Translations under genes and position numbers: made by a program
NCBI GenBank assembly: GCA_030637515.1
Contig: DAOWGM010000102.1
Coordinates: 1-64,000, forward strand
Reading direction: 5' to 3'
DNA from: Bacteroidales bacterium
GTDB lineage: Bacteria; Bacteroidota; Bacteroidia; Bacteroidales; UBA12077
DNA: 64,000 bases
Shown: positions 36,584-44,741 of the stretch, one piece after another
Layout of the letters: every line of letters begins with the position of its first letter
Position numbering within the stretch: the first letter of the stretch is position 1
The notes under the pieces: model-generated
Databases searched by the model: none
What the model was told of the DNA's origin: nothing
Seen by the model: the letters and a program-made list of their open reading frames with translations, nothing else

Positions 36584-36644
36584 TTAGATGAAATATATTT
36601 TACAAAGTTTAAAGCCTAACATTAATATATTTTGTTTTTTAACA

Positions 36645-36652
36645 TACCTTTG
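36645..36652 (+). promoter_or_regulatory. Putative -7 element for rlmN that fixes the start
   Basis: TACCTTTG matches TAnnTTTG. It lies 43 nt before the ATG at 36696 but downstream of the in-frame ATG at 36588, which argues against the longer protein. Confidence 0.5.
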
Positions 36653-36695
36653 TTTCGAATTATTATTCAATAAATTAAGCTTAAGTCAAATAGCT

Positions 36696-37739
36696 ATGAC
36701 AGAGAATAAAAAGGATATACTTACTTTATCTTTGGAAGAGATAAAAGAGTTTTTAGTAAAAAAGGGAGAAAAAGCTTTTCGGGCAAAACAAATTTACGAA
36801 TGGTTGTGGAAAAAACCTGTGAATAGTTTTGAAGGAATGACCAATATTTCAAAGGATTTAAGAAGTTTATTAAATGAAAATTTTATATTACAGTCAGTAC
36901 ATATTGAAAACATGCAAATTAGTAAGGATAAAACGATTAAAGTCGTTTTTGAATTATTTGATGGTGCTTTAATTGAAGGAGTTTTAATTCCTACTGAAAA
37001 TAGAGCTACGGCATGTATATCGTCGCAAGTTGGATGTAGCTTAGGATGTGAGTTTTGTGCAACAGCAAAAATGGGTTTAGGAAGAAACTTAAGTGTTGGT
37101 GAGATTTATGCTCAGGTGGCAGAAATCATGAAACTGGCAAATGAAAAATATAACCTTTCTCTTACAAATATTGTTTTAATGGGAATGGGAGAACCATTAC
37201 TAAATTACGATAATGTTTTGAAGGCAATGGAAATGGTTTCTTCTGAAGATGGACTTGCTATGTCGCCACAGCGTATTACACTTTCTACAGTTGGATTACC
37301 AAGAATGATAAAGAAACTTGCTGATGATAAAGTTAGATTTAATTTAGCCGTGTCATTACATTCTGCAAATGATAAGAAAAGAAGTGGGTTTATGCCTGTT
37401 AATCAAAGAAATTCATTGACTGAATTGAGAGATGCTTTGATATATTTTAATGAAAAAACAGGACAACGAATAACTTTTGAGTATTTATTGATGGAAGGTT
37501 TAAACGATTCGCTTAAGGATGCAAAAGAGTTTGCTGAATATTGTAAAAGTTTCCCGGTAAAAATCAACGTAATTGAGTATAATTCGACAAGCGATAAGCG
37601 TTTTAAAAGATCTTCAAACACTACTTTTGACGAGTTTGTGACTTTCTTAAAAGCCAGAAATTTAGTTGTTAATATTCGTCGTAGCCGTGGAATGGATATT
37701 GATGCTGCATGCGGACAATTGGCAGGTAAAAAGAAATAA
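36696..37739 (+). CDS. rlmN: 23S rRNA/tRNA adenine-2-C methyltransferase
   Basis: Radical SAM enzyme that methylates C2 of A2503 in 23S rRNA and A37 in some tRNAs. From the ATG at 36696 it has 347 residues, the usual length. The cluster motif is C114-x3-C118-x2-C121 (GCSLGCEFC); C107 (TACISSQ) and the methyl-carrying C339 (DAACGQL) are present. NIVLMGMGEPLLN is the SAM-binding stretch. A 36-codon upstream extension is in frame but looks like noncoding leader: it is AT-rich, hydrophobic and unlike the family. Confidence 0.95.
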   Translation: MTENKKDILTLSLEEIKEFLVKKGEKAFRAKQIYEWLWKKPVNSFEGMTNISKDLRSLLNENFILQSVHIENMQISKDKTIKVVFELFDGALIEGVLIPTENRATACISSQVGCSLGCEFCATAKMGLGRNLSVGEIYAQVAEIMKLANEKYNLSLTNIVLMGMGEPLLNYDNVLKAMEMVSSEDGLAMSPQRITLSTVGLPRMIKKLADDKVRFNLAVSLHSANDKKRSGFMPVNQRNSLTELRDALIYFNEKTGQRITFEYLLMEGLNDSLKDAKEFAEYCKSFPVKINVIEYNSTSDKRFKRSSNTTFDEFVTFLKARNLVVNIRRSRGMDIDAACGQLAGKKK

Positions 37740-37751
37740 GCTGGAATTCCA

Positions 37752-37814
37752 CACTTCGACAGGCTCAGTGTGACTCGTAAATAACCTAAGAATTGTCATG
37801 TAGAGCCTGTCGAA
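37752..37814. repeat. Intergenic palindromic repeat (dispersed family copy 2)
   Basis: TTCGACAGGCTC at 37755-37766 and GAGCCTGTCGAA at 37803-37814 are perfect 12-bp inverted arms separated by 36 nt. The left arm lies in a smaller palindrome CAC...GTG. The same order (TTCGA, CTCAGT, TGAC) is found at 21.12 kb. It lies between convergent rlmN and rnhB. Confidence 0.75.
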
Positions 37815-37824
37815 ATATTACAAT

Positions 37825-38457
37825 TCACTTTAAATGAGAATTTTTAAAATCTAAACTTAATTGCTCATCTAATAACCTGAAAGTCATTCTGTGATATGGT
37901 GTTGTTCCATATTCTTTAATTGCCTGTCGGTGTTCTTTTGTTGGATAAGCTTTATTTTGTTTCCAGTTATATTCAGGATGTTTTTGATGCAGCTCAAGCA
38001 TAATATCATCACGGTAAGTTTTTGCTAAAATTGAAGCAGCAGCTATTGAATAATATTTTGAATCGCCTTTAACAATGCACTGATGAGGAATCTTCTTATA
38101 CTTCAGAAATTTATTTCCATCAATAATAATATGTTCAGGAATCGTTTTGAGAGAATCAAGTGCTTTGTGCATTGCCATGATGGATGCTTTCAGAATATTT
38201 ATTTCATCAATTCCTTTATTATCAATTATTCCGATAGCAAATGAAATAGCTGTTTCTTCAATTTCTTTACGAAGCAGATACCTGTTTTTTTCGTTTATTT
38301 TCTTTGAATCATTTAAAAGAGTATGTGTAAAATCTGGTGGTAATATAACAGCCGCCGCAACAACTGGTCCTGCTAAACATCCGCGCCCGGCTTCATCGCA
38401 ACCTGCTTCAATTACACCTTCTTTGTAAAAACTGAAAAGAGATTCGTAATTATTCAT
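37825..38457 (-). CDS. rnhB: Ribonuclease HII
   Basis: Removes RNA, including single ribonucleotides, from DNA. The 210 residues start near the catalytic DEAGRG motif ([14 protein letters not shown], residues 19-32), followed by [18 protein letters not shown] with its aspartate, and [14 protein letters not shown]. Standard length. Its ATG overlaps the end of the upstream glycosyltransferase gene by 8 bp, so the two are cotranscribed though unrelated in function. Confidence 0.96.
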   Translation of the reverse strand: MNNYESLFSFYKEGVIEAGCDEAGRGCLAGPVVAAAVILPPDFTHTLLNDSKKINEKNRYLLRKEIEETAISFAIGIIDNKGIDEINILKASIMAMHKALDSLKTIPEHIIIDGNKFLKYKKIPHQCIVKGDSKYYSIAAASILAKTYRDDIMLELHQKHPEYNWKQNKAYPTKEHRQAIKEYGTTPYHRMTFRLLDEQLSLDFKNSHLK

Positions 38458-39577
38458 TTAAAACTTTTTCAATGCTTTTCCAGAATTTTTCAGCAGTTTT
38501 ATCCCAACTAAATTTTTGCTTTTGGATTTTACCTTTTTCTATTAATTCTTTTCTGAGCTCTTTGTTTTCATAGATTTTCATCATTGCTTCAGCAATTGAA
38601 TTAATAGATTGCGGATTCACAAATAAAGCAGCATCACCAGCAACTTCGGGCATTGAAGTTGCATTTGATGTAATAACTGCTGTGTCGCAATTCATTGCTT
38701 CAATAATTGGAATCCCAAATCCTTCAAAGTATGGAACAAATGTTAATGCAAGTGCTGCTCCATAAAGTTCTTTAAGCTTTTTAGGACTAAGTCTTCCTGT
38801 AAAAATCACATTGTTTTTTGAGCTCATCCTGTTAAAGGCAGCTTTTATTTTTTTTGTTTTAAACAGTTTTTCTCCAACAATAACAAGCTTTAAATTGCTT
38901 TTTGTTCTGGTTTTAAAAATCTCAAAAGCCGAGAGAAGATTAGCCACATTTTTACGCGGACTTAATGCTCCAACGAAAATAAAATAATCGTTTCTGTTAG
39001 TATATTTCTTTTTTGTTTCGTTTTGTTCCTCACCAGACGAAGGCTTATATATCTCGTTTGATCCATTATAAACAACATCGATATTTTCAGGTGTTATAGA
39101 AAACTGATTTGCAATATCATGCTTCGAAAAATCTGACACAGTTACAATTCGGTTTGCTTTTTTTGCAAAACGCGGGAAAAAGTATTGATAATAATTTCTT
39201 ACCCCAACAGGGAAATCTTTTGGATTATGCATAAAACTAATGTCATGAATAACCGCAATAGATTTTACATCTGTACTTAATGAAAGATAACCATCGGGTG
39301 AAATAAAAATATCAGCATTAATTTGTTTCAGGATTTTTGAAACTGATTTTTCAAACCAATAATAGAACAAAACCGGATGACGTGCCTGAGGACCAATAAC
39401 AATTGGCGTAATATTATCTGAAAAAATAAATTCTTTATCAAATGGTCTGTCAAAAATGAAAAAGAATTTATGTTCAGGATGATTAATAGCAATTCTCTTC
39501 AAAGTTTCGTACGTGAACCATCCGATTCCTTCCAGTTTATTCTTTAATAGTATACGAGTGTTAACTGCTATATTCAA
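38450..39577 (-). CDS. Glycosyltransferase, GT4 family
   Basis: 375-residue GT-B enzyme. The C-terminal half has the GT4 donor-site pattern: [35 protein letters not shown], and the E-x7-E type segment [19 protein letters not shown]. The N-terminal acceptor domain includes NGIGW-like [15 protein letters not shown]. Sugar and acceptor cannot be read from sequence. It lies divergent from an FkbM methyltransferase and flippase gene, so a role in a surface polysaccharide is likely. Confidence 0.87.
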   Translation of the reverse strand: MNIAVNTRILLKNKLEGIGWFTYETLKRIAINHPEHKFFFIFDRPFDKEFIFSDNITPIVIGPQARHPVLFYYWFEKSVSKILKQINADIFISPDGYLSLSTDVKSIAVIHDISFMHNPKDFPVGVRNYYQYFFPRFAKKANRIVTVSDFSKHDIANQFSITPENIDVVYNGSNEIYKPSSGEEQNETKKKYTNRNDYFIFVGALSPRKNVANLLSAFEIFKTRTKSNLKLVIVGEKLFKTKKIKAAFNRMSSKNNVIFTGRLSPKKLKELYGAALALTFVPYFEGFGIPIIEAMNCDTAVITSNATSMPEVAGDAALFVNPQSINSIAEAMMKIYENKELRKELIEKGKIQKQKFSWDKTAEKFWKSIEKVLNE

Positions 39578-39603
39578 AAGCGCGTAGATTTAACGGATTA
39601 TGA

Positions 39604-39611
39604 TATCTTTG
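39604..39611 (+). promoter_or_regulatory. Putative -7 element for the FkbM-flippase genes within a palindrome
   Basis: TATCTTTG matches the consensus, 19 nt before the TTG start. It forms part of the 17-bp inverted repeat ATCTTTG-TAG-CAAAGAT (39605-39621). The opposite arm gives CATCTTTG on the minus strand, one base from consensus, and may serve the divergent glycosyltransferase. Confidence 0.45.
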
Positions 39612-39630
39612 TAGCAAAGATGCTAAAAAA

Positions 39631-40368
39631 TTGAAGAACTTTTTAAAATACATACTCCAAAAAACGCTAGGGCTGAACAATTACCTTTATTTATTTGCAA
39701 GGTTCGTAATCTTCAGATTGCCGTTTGATAAGAATGAAAAGGACTTTCTAAAATTTATCGAATTAATTGATGATGGCGATCATGTGTTGGATATTGGTGC
39801 AAATATTGGAGTAATGTCGTATTATTTTTCCACCAGACTTCCAAATTCAGCTATTCATTCCTTTGAACCAGTTCCCGAAAATATGAAAGTATTGTTGAGG
39901 GTAAAAAGAAAATTAGGACTCTTAAATGTAAAGACTTATCCTTTTGCAGTTGGAAATAATTCAGGAAAGATAAAAATGATAATGCCTGAGTCGAACAAGG
40001 CTTACCTGCATGGATTAAGTCATGTAAGTGAAGAAAATTCTCAGGATAGAGGGAAGAAATACGAAGTTGAAATAAAAAGATTAGATGATCAGGAAGAATT
40101 CAAAGGCCGAAAAGTAAGTGCAATAAAAATTGATGTTGAGGAATACGAATACAATGTGCTAAAAGGAGCTGAGATACTTATTGAAAAAAACAGACCTGTT
40201 ATTTATTGTGAACTATGGGAAGGCGAAAACAGGGAAAAAAGTTTTGAGTTAATTAGTAAATTGAACTATAAAGTTTTTATAAATCAGGGAAAAGACCTAA
40301 TTGAATTCAAAAACCAAAAAGGATATCAGAATTTTTTCTTTATTCCGACAGAATGTTGTGACAATTAG
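39631..40368 (+). CDS. FkbM-family methyltransferase (TTG start)
   Basis: 245-residue SAM-dependent O-methyltransferase. SAM motif I is VLDIGANIGVMSYYF near residue 52; HSFEPVPENM and the FkbM block IKIDVEEYEYNVLKGAEILI follow. The start is TTG at 39631, because no in-frame ATG lies between the upstream stop and the conserved region; an ATG at 39620 is out of frame. It probably methylates a sugar of the surface glycan made with the adjacent flippase and glycosyltransferase. Confidence 0.85.
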   Translation: MKNFLKYILQKTLGLNNYLYLFARFVIFRLPFDKNEKDFLKFIELIDDGDHVLDIGANIGVMSYYFSTRLPNSAIHSFEPVPENMKVLLRVKRKLGLLNVKTYPFAVGNNSGKIKMIMPESNKAYLHGLSHVSEENSQDRGKKYEVEIKRLDDQEEFKGRKVSAIKIDVEEYEYNVLKGAEILIEKNRPVIYCELWEGENREKSFELISKLNYKVFINQGKDLIEFKNQKGYQNFFFIPTECCDN

Positions 40369-40404
40369 AAACTTTAGTAACTTTATATCTCTAATTTATT
40401 TGTT

Positions 40405-41847
40405 TTGAAAAGAACCTTCTTTACTAACCTGTCATTATTATTACTTCTTAATCTGCTGATAAAGCCTTTCTGGATTTTTGGTATTGATCGTACTGTGCAA
40501 AATGTTGTTGGAGCAGAAGAATATGGATTGTATTTTTCTTTGTTCAATTTTTCTTTATTAATGAACATGCTGCTCGATTTAGGAATTACAAATTATAATA
40601 ATCGAAACATTGCCCAAAATCAACAATTATTAAGTAAATCGCTTTCAAATATAATTGGGTTAAGATTGCTACTGGCTCTTTTATATGCTGTGATTACTAT
40701 AATTGCAGGTTTTTTTATTGGTTATGAATGGCGGCAATTTCATTTATTGTTATTCCTTATTTTAAATCAGTTTATTGCATCTTTTGTTTTATATCTTCGG
40801 TCAAATCTAAGTGGTTTACATTACTTCAAAACGGATAGTATTATTTCTGTTCTTGATCGTGCTTTAATGATAATAATTTGTGGTGTTTTACTTTGGGGAG
40901 GTGTAACGAAAACCGATTTTAAAATTGAGTGGTTTGTATATGCACAATCTGTTGCTTATATATTAACCATGTTCATTACTCTTGTTTTGGTATACACAAA
41001 AGCAGAATTGTTGAGATTAAATTTCGACAAAACTTACTTTATAGCATTATTGAAGAAAAGCTATCCTTATGCTTTGCTTTCACTATTAATGGTTTTTTAT
41101 TACAGGATTGATTCTGTAATGCTTGAAAGAATGCTGCTCGATGGAAAACTTCAAGCTGGTATTTATGCACAAGGATTTAGAATTCTGGATGCTGCCGCAA
41201 TGTTTGCATTTCTTTTTGCCGTGCTTCTTCTTCCTATATTTTCACGAATGATAAAGCATAAAGAACCTGTAAATCAATTAACGCTCTTCTCTTTTCTGTT
41301 ATTAATTGTGCCAGTTGTCGGAGTTACCTTTGCATCGTTTTTTTACAGAGCTGAGCTTATAGATTTATTGTATCATCATCATGTTGAAATATCTTCTTCA
41401 ATATTTGGTATTTTGATACTGTGTTTTATTGGAATTGCTTTTGGTTATATATTTGGAACTTTACTAACCGCTAACGGAAATTTGAAGCAACTAAATATAT
41501 TAGCAGCAGGTGGTGTCGTAATTAATATTATTCTGAATCTGATACTTATACCAAAATATTTTGCTTTAGGATCTGCAATAGCAAGTTTAATAACACAATC
41601 GATAGCAGCAATTGCTCAGGTTATAATTGCAAAAAGGATTTTTAAATTTCACATTAATATTAAAAGAATATCAATATTGGCAATTTTTGTAGTAAGTGTT
41701 TTTGTTATTGCCAAACTATCGTTGCAGATTGAATTTTTCTGGATCTATAAGTTTATAGGAATTGTAATTTTGTCTTTAATACTCGCGTTTATTTTCAGAT
41801 TAATAAACCTGAAAGTATTATTTGAGTTGGTTAAAAATGGGGATTAA
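40405..41847 (+). CDS. Oligosaccharide flippase (Wzx-like, TTG start)
   Basis: Polytopic inner-membrane protein of 480 residues with about 12-14 hydrophobic segments, from the polysaccharide transporter (MATE-like) family that flips lipid-linked sugars. The N-terminus IDRTVQNVVGAEEYGLYFSLFNFS and the conserved GITNYNNR are characteristic. The start codon is TTG at 40405, 36 bp after the FkbM stop. It follows the methyltransferase in the same transcription unit and is convergent with the phosphomannomutase gene. Confidence 0.85.
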   Translation: MKRTFFTNLSLLLLLNLLIKPFWIFGIDRTVQNVVGAEEYGLYFSLFNFSLLMNMLLDLGITNYNNRNIAQNQQLLSKSLSNIIGLRLLLALLYAVITIIAGFFIGYEWRQFHLLLFLILNQFIASFVLYLRSNLSGLHYFKTDSIISVLDRALMIIICGVLLWGGVTKTDFKIEWFVYAQSVAYILTMFITLVLVYTKAELLRLNFDKTYFIALLKKSYPYALLSLLMVFYYRIDSVMLERMLLDGKLQAGIYAQGFRILDAAAMFAFLFAVLLLPIFSRMIKHKEPVNQLTLFSFLLLIVPVVGVTFASFFYRAELIDLLYHHHVEISSSIFGILILCFIGIAFGYIFGTLLTANGNLKQLNILAAGGVVINIILNLILIPKYFALGSAIASLITQSIAAIAQVIIAKRIFKFHINIKRISILAIFVVSVFVIAKLSLQIEFFWIYKFIGIVILSLILAFIFRLINLKVLFELVKNGD

Positions 41848-41851
41848 AGAG

Positions 41852-41885
41852 AAGCTTTTCCCGGTTTGAGACTCAGGAAAAGTTT
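41852..41885. terminator. Hairpin between the convergent flippase and phosphomannomutase genes
   Basis: AAGCTTTTCC (41852-41861) pairs with GGAAAAGTTT (41876-41885) with one G-T pair. There is no long T-tract, so its strength is uncertain. Confidence 0.5.
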
Positions 41886-41895
41886 CAAGAAAGAA

Positions 41896-43233
41896 TTATT
41901 TAAATTTCTTTAATATCGTTTTGATTTCCTTGATCTTTTCATCAAGAATCTTCTTATTTTCAGCTTCGGCCAATAGTCTTAAATAAGGCTCAGTATTCGA
42001 AGGGCGAATATTAAACCACCAGTCTTCAAATTCAAGTCTGTAACCATCAAAATCAAGAATTTCCATTGGTTCTTCTTCGGCAACAAAATAATCTTTTACA
42101 GCTTCCATTGCTTCTTGCTTTTGCTCAATTTTAAAATTGATTTCCCCGGAATTTGCATACTTACTAATACCTGAAATTAATTCCGACATTGTTTTTCCTT
42201 CTTTTTTAAATCGTGATATAAGATTTAAAACGATTAAAGCAGCTAAAATACCAGAATCGGAATAAAAGAAATCTCTGAAATAATAATGACCGGCCAATTC
42301 ACCACCATATATACCTTTTATTTCTCTTAATTTAGGTGTTGCATAAGCTCTTCCAACTCGCCAGGTATGCATTTTACCACCAAGGTTTTCCACGTACTTT
42401 TTAACTGCTTTCGATGTGCGAATATCTTCCAGTACTGCACCTTTTTCTTTTTCAAGAAAATAATGAGCCATTAAACCAATAATTAAATCAGGAGAAATAA
42501 ACTGTCCTTTTTCATCTACAAACATTACTCGGTCAGCATCACCATCGAAAATAATTCCTAAATCACAATTCTCGCTTAAAACTGTTTTCTTAAGATCAGC
42601 AACGTTTTCTTCAACTAATGGATTTGGTTCATGATTTGGGAAGCTTCCATCCATATCATCATAAAGATACATTGGTTTTTTACCTAAAAGTTTTTTAATA
42701 AGTAAACCAGCCATGCCGTTTGAGCAATCAACAGCCATTTTTAGTCCTGAATAATCCTGAACATAGGTTTTCAGAAACTCAACATATTCGCCTTTTACTT
42801 TATAGTCAACTATTTTTCCTTTTTTATCAGCAATTACAATATCGCGTGTTTGTATCATCTCTAAAAGCTTATTCAAGCCAGAATCAAAACCCACAGGTAA
42901 AGCATTTGATTTTGAGATTTTCATTCCGTTATATTCACGCGAATTATGAGATGCTGTAATTTGTACAGATGCAGCAAATTTATGCTTTGCTGTAATGTAG
43001 TAAACCATTGGTGTTGTAGAAATACCAATATTATAAACATTTGCTCCGCTATCAATTATTCCCTGAGCAAGATATTCAAAAATCTCATCTGATGAAACGC
43101 GAACATCTCTTCCTACCAACACATTGTCGGCTTGTAATAATTCTGGAAGAAAATAACCAATTTTGTAAGCATCTTCCTTATTAAAATCTTCGTTATAAAT
43201 ACCACGGATGTCGTATGCCTTAAAAGCTTTCAT
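41896..43233 (-). CDS. manB: Phosphomannomutase/phosphoglucomutase
   Basis: Interconverts 6- and 1-phosphohexoses, giving mannose-1-phosphate for the ManC step. Its 445 residues show the four-domain alpha-D-phosphohexomutase layout. The catalytic serine is in TASHNSREYNGMK (about residue 94-106), the metal loop is DGDADR (about 229), the sugar loop is GGELAGHYYF, and the phosphate-binding C-terminal loop is RPSNTEPYLRL. A near-consensus promoter (CATATTTG on the minus strand, 43256-43263) lies 22 nt upstream. Confidence 0.92.
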   Translation of the reverse strand: MKAFKAYDIRGIYNEDFNKEDAYKIGYFLPELLQADNVLVGRDVRVSSDEIFEYLAQGIIDSGANVYNIGISTTPMVYYITAKHKFAASVQITASHNSREYNGMKISKSNALPVGFDSGLNKLLEMIQTRDIVIADKKGKIVDYKVKGEYVEFLKTYVQDYSGLKMAVDCSNGMAGLLIKKLLGKKPMYLYDDMDGSFPNHEPNPLVEENVADLKKTVLSENCDLGIIFDGDADRVMFVDEKGQFISPDLIIGLMAHYFLEKEKGAVLEDIRTSKAVKKYVENLGGKMHTWRVGRAYATPKLREIKGIYGGELAGHYYFRDFFYSDSGILAALIVLNLISRFKKEGKTMSELISGISKYANSGEINFKIEQKQEAMEAVKDYFVAEEEPMEILDFDGYRLEFEDWWFNIRPSNTEPYLRLLAEAENKKILDEKIKEIKTILKKFK

Positions 43234-43277
43234 ATATTAAATTATATTAATAGAACAAATATGATTAGATAGAAAGA

Positions 43278-43297
43278 AGTCAGGCATTAAACTGACT
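43278..43297. terminator. Weak hairpin between the divergent PGK-like gene and manB
   Basis: AGTCAG (43278-43283) pairs with CTGACT (43292-43297). On the minus strand a U-rich stretch follows, so it may end the PGK-like transcript. Short stem. Confidence 0.35.
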
Positions 43298-43335
43298 CCT
43301 TATTGATTTTTGTAACTGCAAAACTGCAAAAAAAA

Positions 43336-44622
43336 TTATTTTGTTAAAACCTTTACGGGCTCAATTCCTAAAGTTGTTCCTTCTTGAATTGCTTTTAGCA
43401 CAGCACCACCCCCTGTAAATATATAGTACTTAGGACTATCGAGAGCAACAATGTATAATCCTGGCAATAATCTTTTTAATTCCTGCATAGTATCACCGCC
43501 GCCATATAATTTTACCGCTTCTACATTTTCATCAATCAATTCATCAAGAGCAATAGTTCCTTCGTTAAAATGAGGAGTAAATCCCATTACAGCATTAACA
43601 AATACAGTTCGTGCCGTTGAGAAAATTTTATGGATTTTATCTTCATAAAATGATTCTCTTGCAACGTCAAGCACATAATTTAATTTTGTTCCGGGCTTTA
43701 AATCATGAATATTATGAGTGCGGTGTTTTCCTTCAAATTTTCCTTCCAAAGTATCCGATTCAATAATAAAAGGTAGCTCTATCAATTTACCTGGATAGTT
43801 TTCGCTGAATTTCACAAATTCTTTTGCATGAACAAGATCTTCTTCTGAAATACCTTTTATTTCAATTTCATATTTTGCATATAGATACGCGTTGTAAATA
43901 ACACCTCCTAACACAAGATAATCCGCTTTTTTAATCAGAGCGTATAAGGAATCAATTTTTGTGTCGAATTTTGAACCGGCAACAACAGCAATAAAAGGAG
44001 ATTGTGGACTATATATTCTTTCCAAATTTTCAATCTCTTTTTGCATTAAAAAGCCTGCGTAAGATGGTAAATACTTATTTACACCAACTGTTGAAGCATG
44101 TGGTTGCCACGATCCGAAGGCATCATTAACAAAAATATCTGCTAAACCGGCAAGCTGATTTGCAAAACGATCCATATCAGAATCTTTTGATTCTTCGCCT
44201 TGAAACCAACGTGTGTTTGGTAAGTAAATTCCATCAATTTTTCCTTCTTTCAGTTCACGTATAGAATGATTTATCGATGTCTCAATTCCAATATATCCTT
44301 TGTTTTCATGAGGATAAAAATCTGGTATCTTCATATTAATATGAAGCTTGTTCCTTAAATACTCAACAATAGGTTCAACTGATGTATCCTTGCTGATTTT
44401 AATTTCACCTGTTTTTTTATCTTTTGGTCGTCCAACATGTGTCATTAAAATGATCTTTCCACCTTTTGCATTAATATGATAAAGAGTTCCTATGGTAGCA
44501 TCAATTCTGTACGGATCATGAATAATTCCTTTTTTTACCACATTATGATCAACACGAACCAACACTACTTTCCCGTTAAGATCTGCGTCCTGTATTAATG
44601 GAATATTATATTTGTCAATCAT
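43336..44622 (-). CDS. Divergent phosphoglycerate kinase-like protein
   Basis: 428 residues of the PGK family but distant from its neighbours. Conserved: D25 and N27 (RVDHNV), R39, H62 and R65 (THVGRP), R138 (NTRWFQGEE), the lysines K218 and K222 (AGSKFDTKI), YGGGDT and TGGGAVL. Changed: the canonical GTAHRAHAS, whose arginine binds 3-phosphoglycerate, reads GSWQPHAS, one residue shorter and without arginine. The protein also has extra loops (residues 68-75, 100-130). It may be a kinase with altered substrate, or a regulatory paralogue. It has its own Shine-Dalgarno sequence and lies 119 bp downstream of the double PGK gene. Confidence 0.85.
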   Translation of the reverse strand: MIDKYNIPLIQDADLNGKVVLVRVDHNVVKKGIIHDPYRIDATIGTLYHINAKGGKIILMTHVGRPKDKKTGEIKISKDTSVEPIVEYLRNKLHINMKIPDFYPHENKGYIGIETSINHSIRELKEGKIDGIYLPNTRWFQGEESKDSDMDRFANQLAGLADIFVNDAFGSWQPHASTVGVNKYLPSYAGFLMQKEIENLERIYSPQSPFIAVVAGSKFDTKIDSLYALIKKADYLVLGGVIYNAYLYAKYEIEIKGISEEDLVHAKEFVKFSENYPGKLIELPFIIESDTLEGKFEGKHRTHNIHDLKPGTKLNYVLDVARESFYEDKIHKIFSTARTVFVNAVMGFTPHFNEGTIALDELIDENVEAVKLYGGGDTMQELKRLLPGLYIVALDSPKYYIFTGGGAVLKAIQEGTTLGIEPVKVLTK

Positions 44623-44626
44623 TTTT

Positions 44627-44633
44627 ACCTCCG
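44627..44633 (-). promoter_or_regulatory. Strong Shine-Dalgarno sequence of the PGK-like gene
   Basis: Minus-strand CGGAGGT lies four bases before the ATG. Most genes in this window have A-rich leaders without such a site, so this one stands out. Confidence 0.8.
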
Positions 44634-44741
44634 TTTTGAGTTAGAAATTAATTAAAGAAAGGGAACACAATTTACTGCAAAATTGTTTTTTAAGCAATAA
44701 AAACAATTCAATAATACAGTCTATTAAGTCTTTTGTGAGAT

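Noticed and set aside
36588-36695. Long N-terminal extension of rlmN
   Set aside because: It is AT-rich, hydrophobic, unlike the family, and a -7 promoter element lies inside it.
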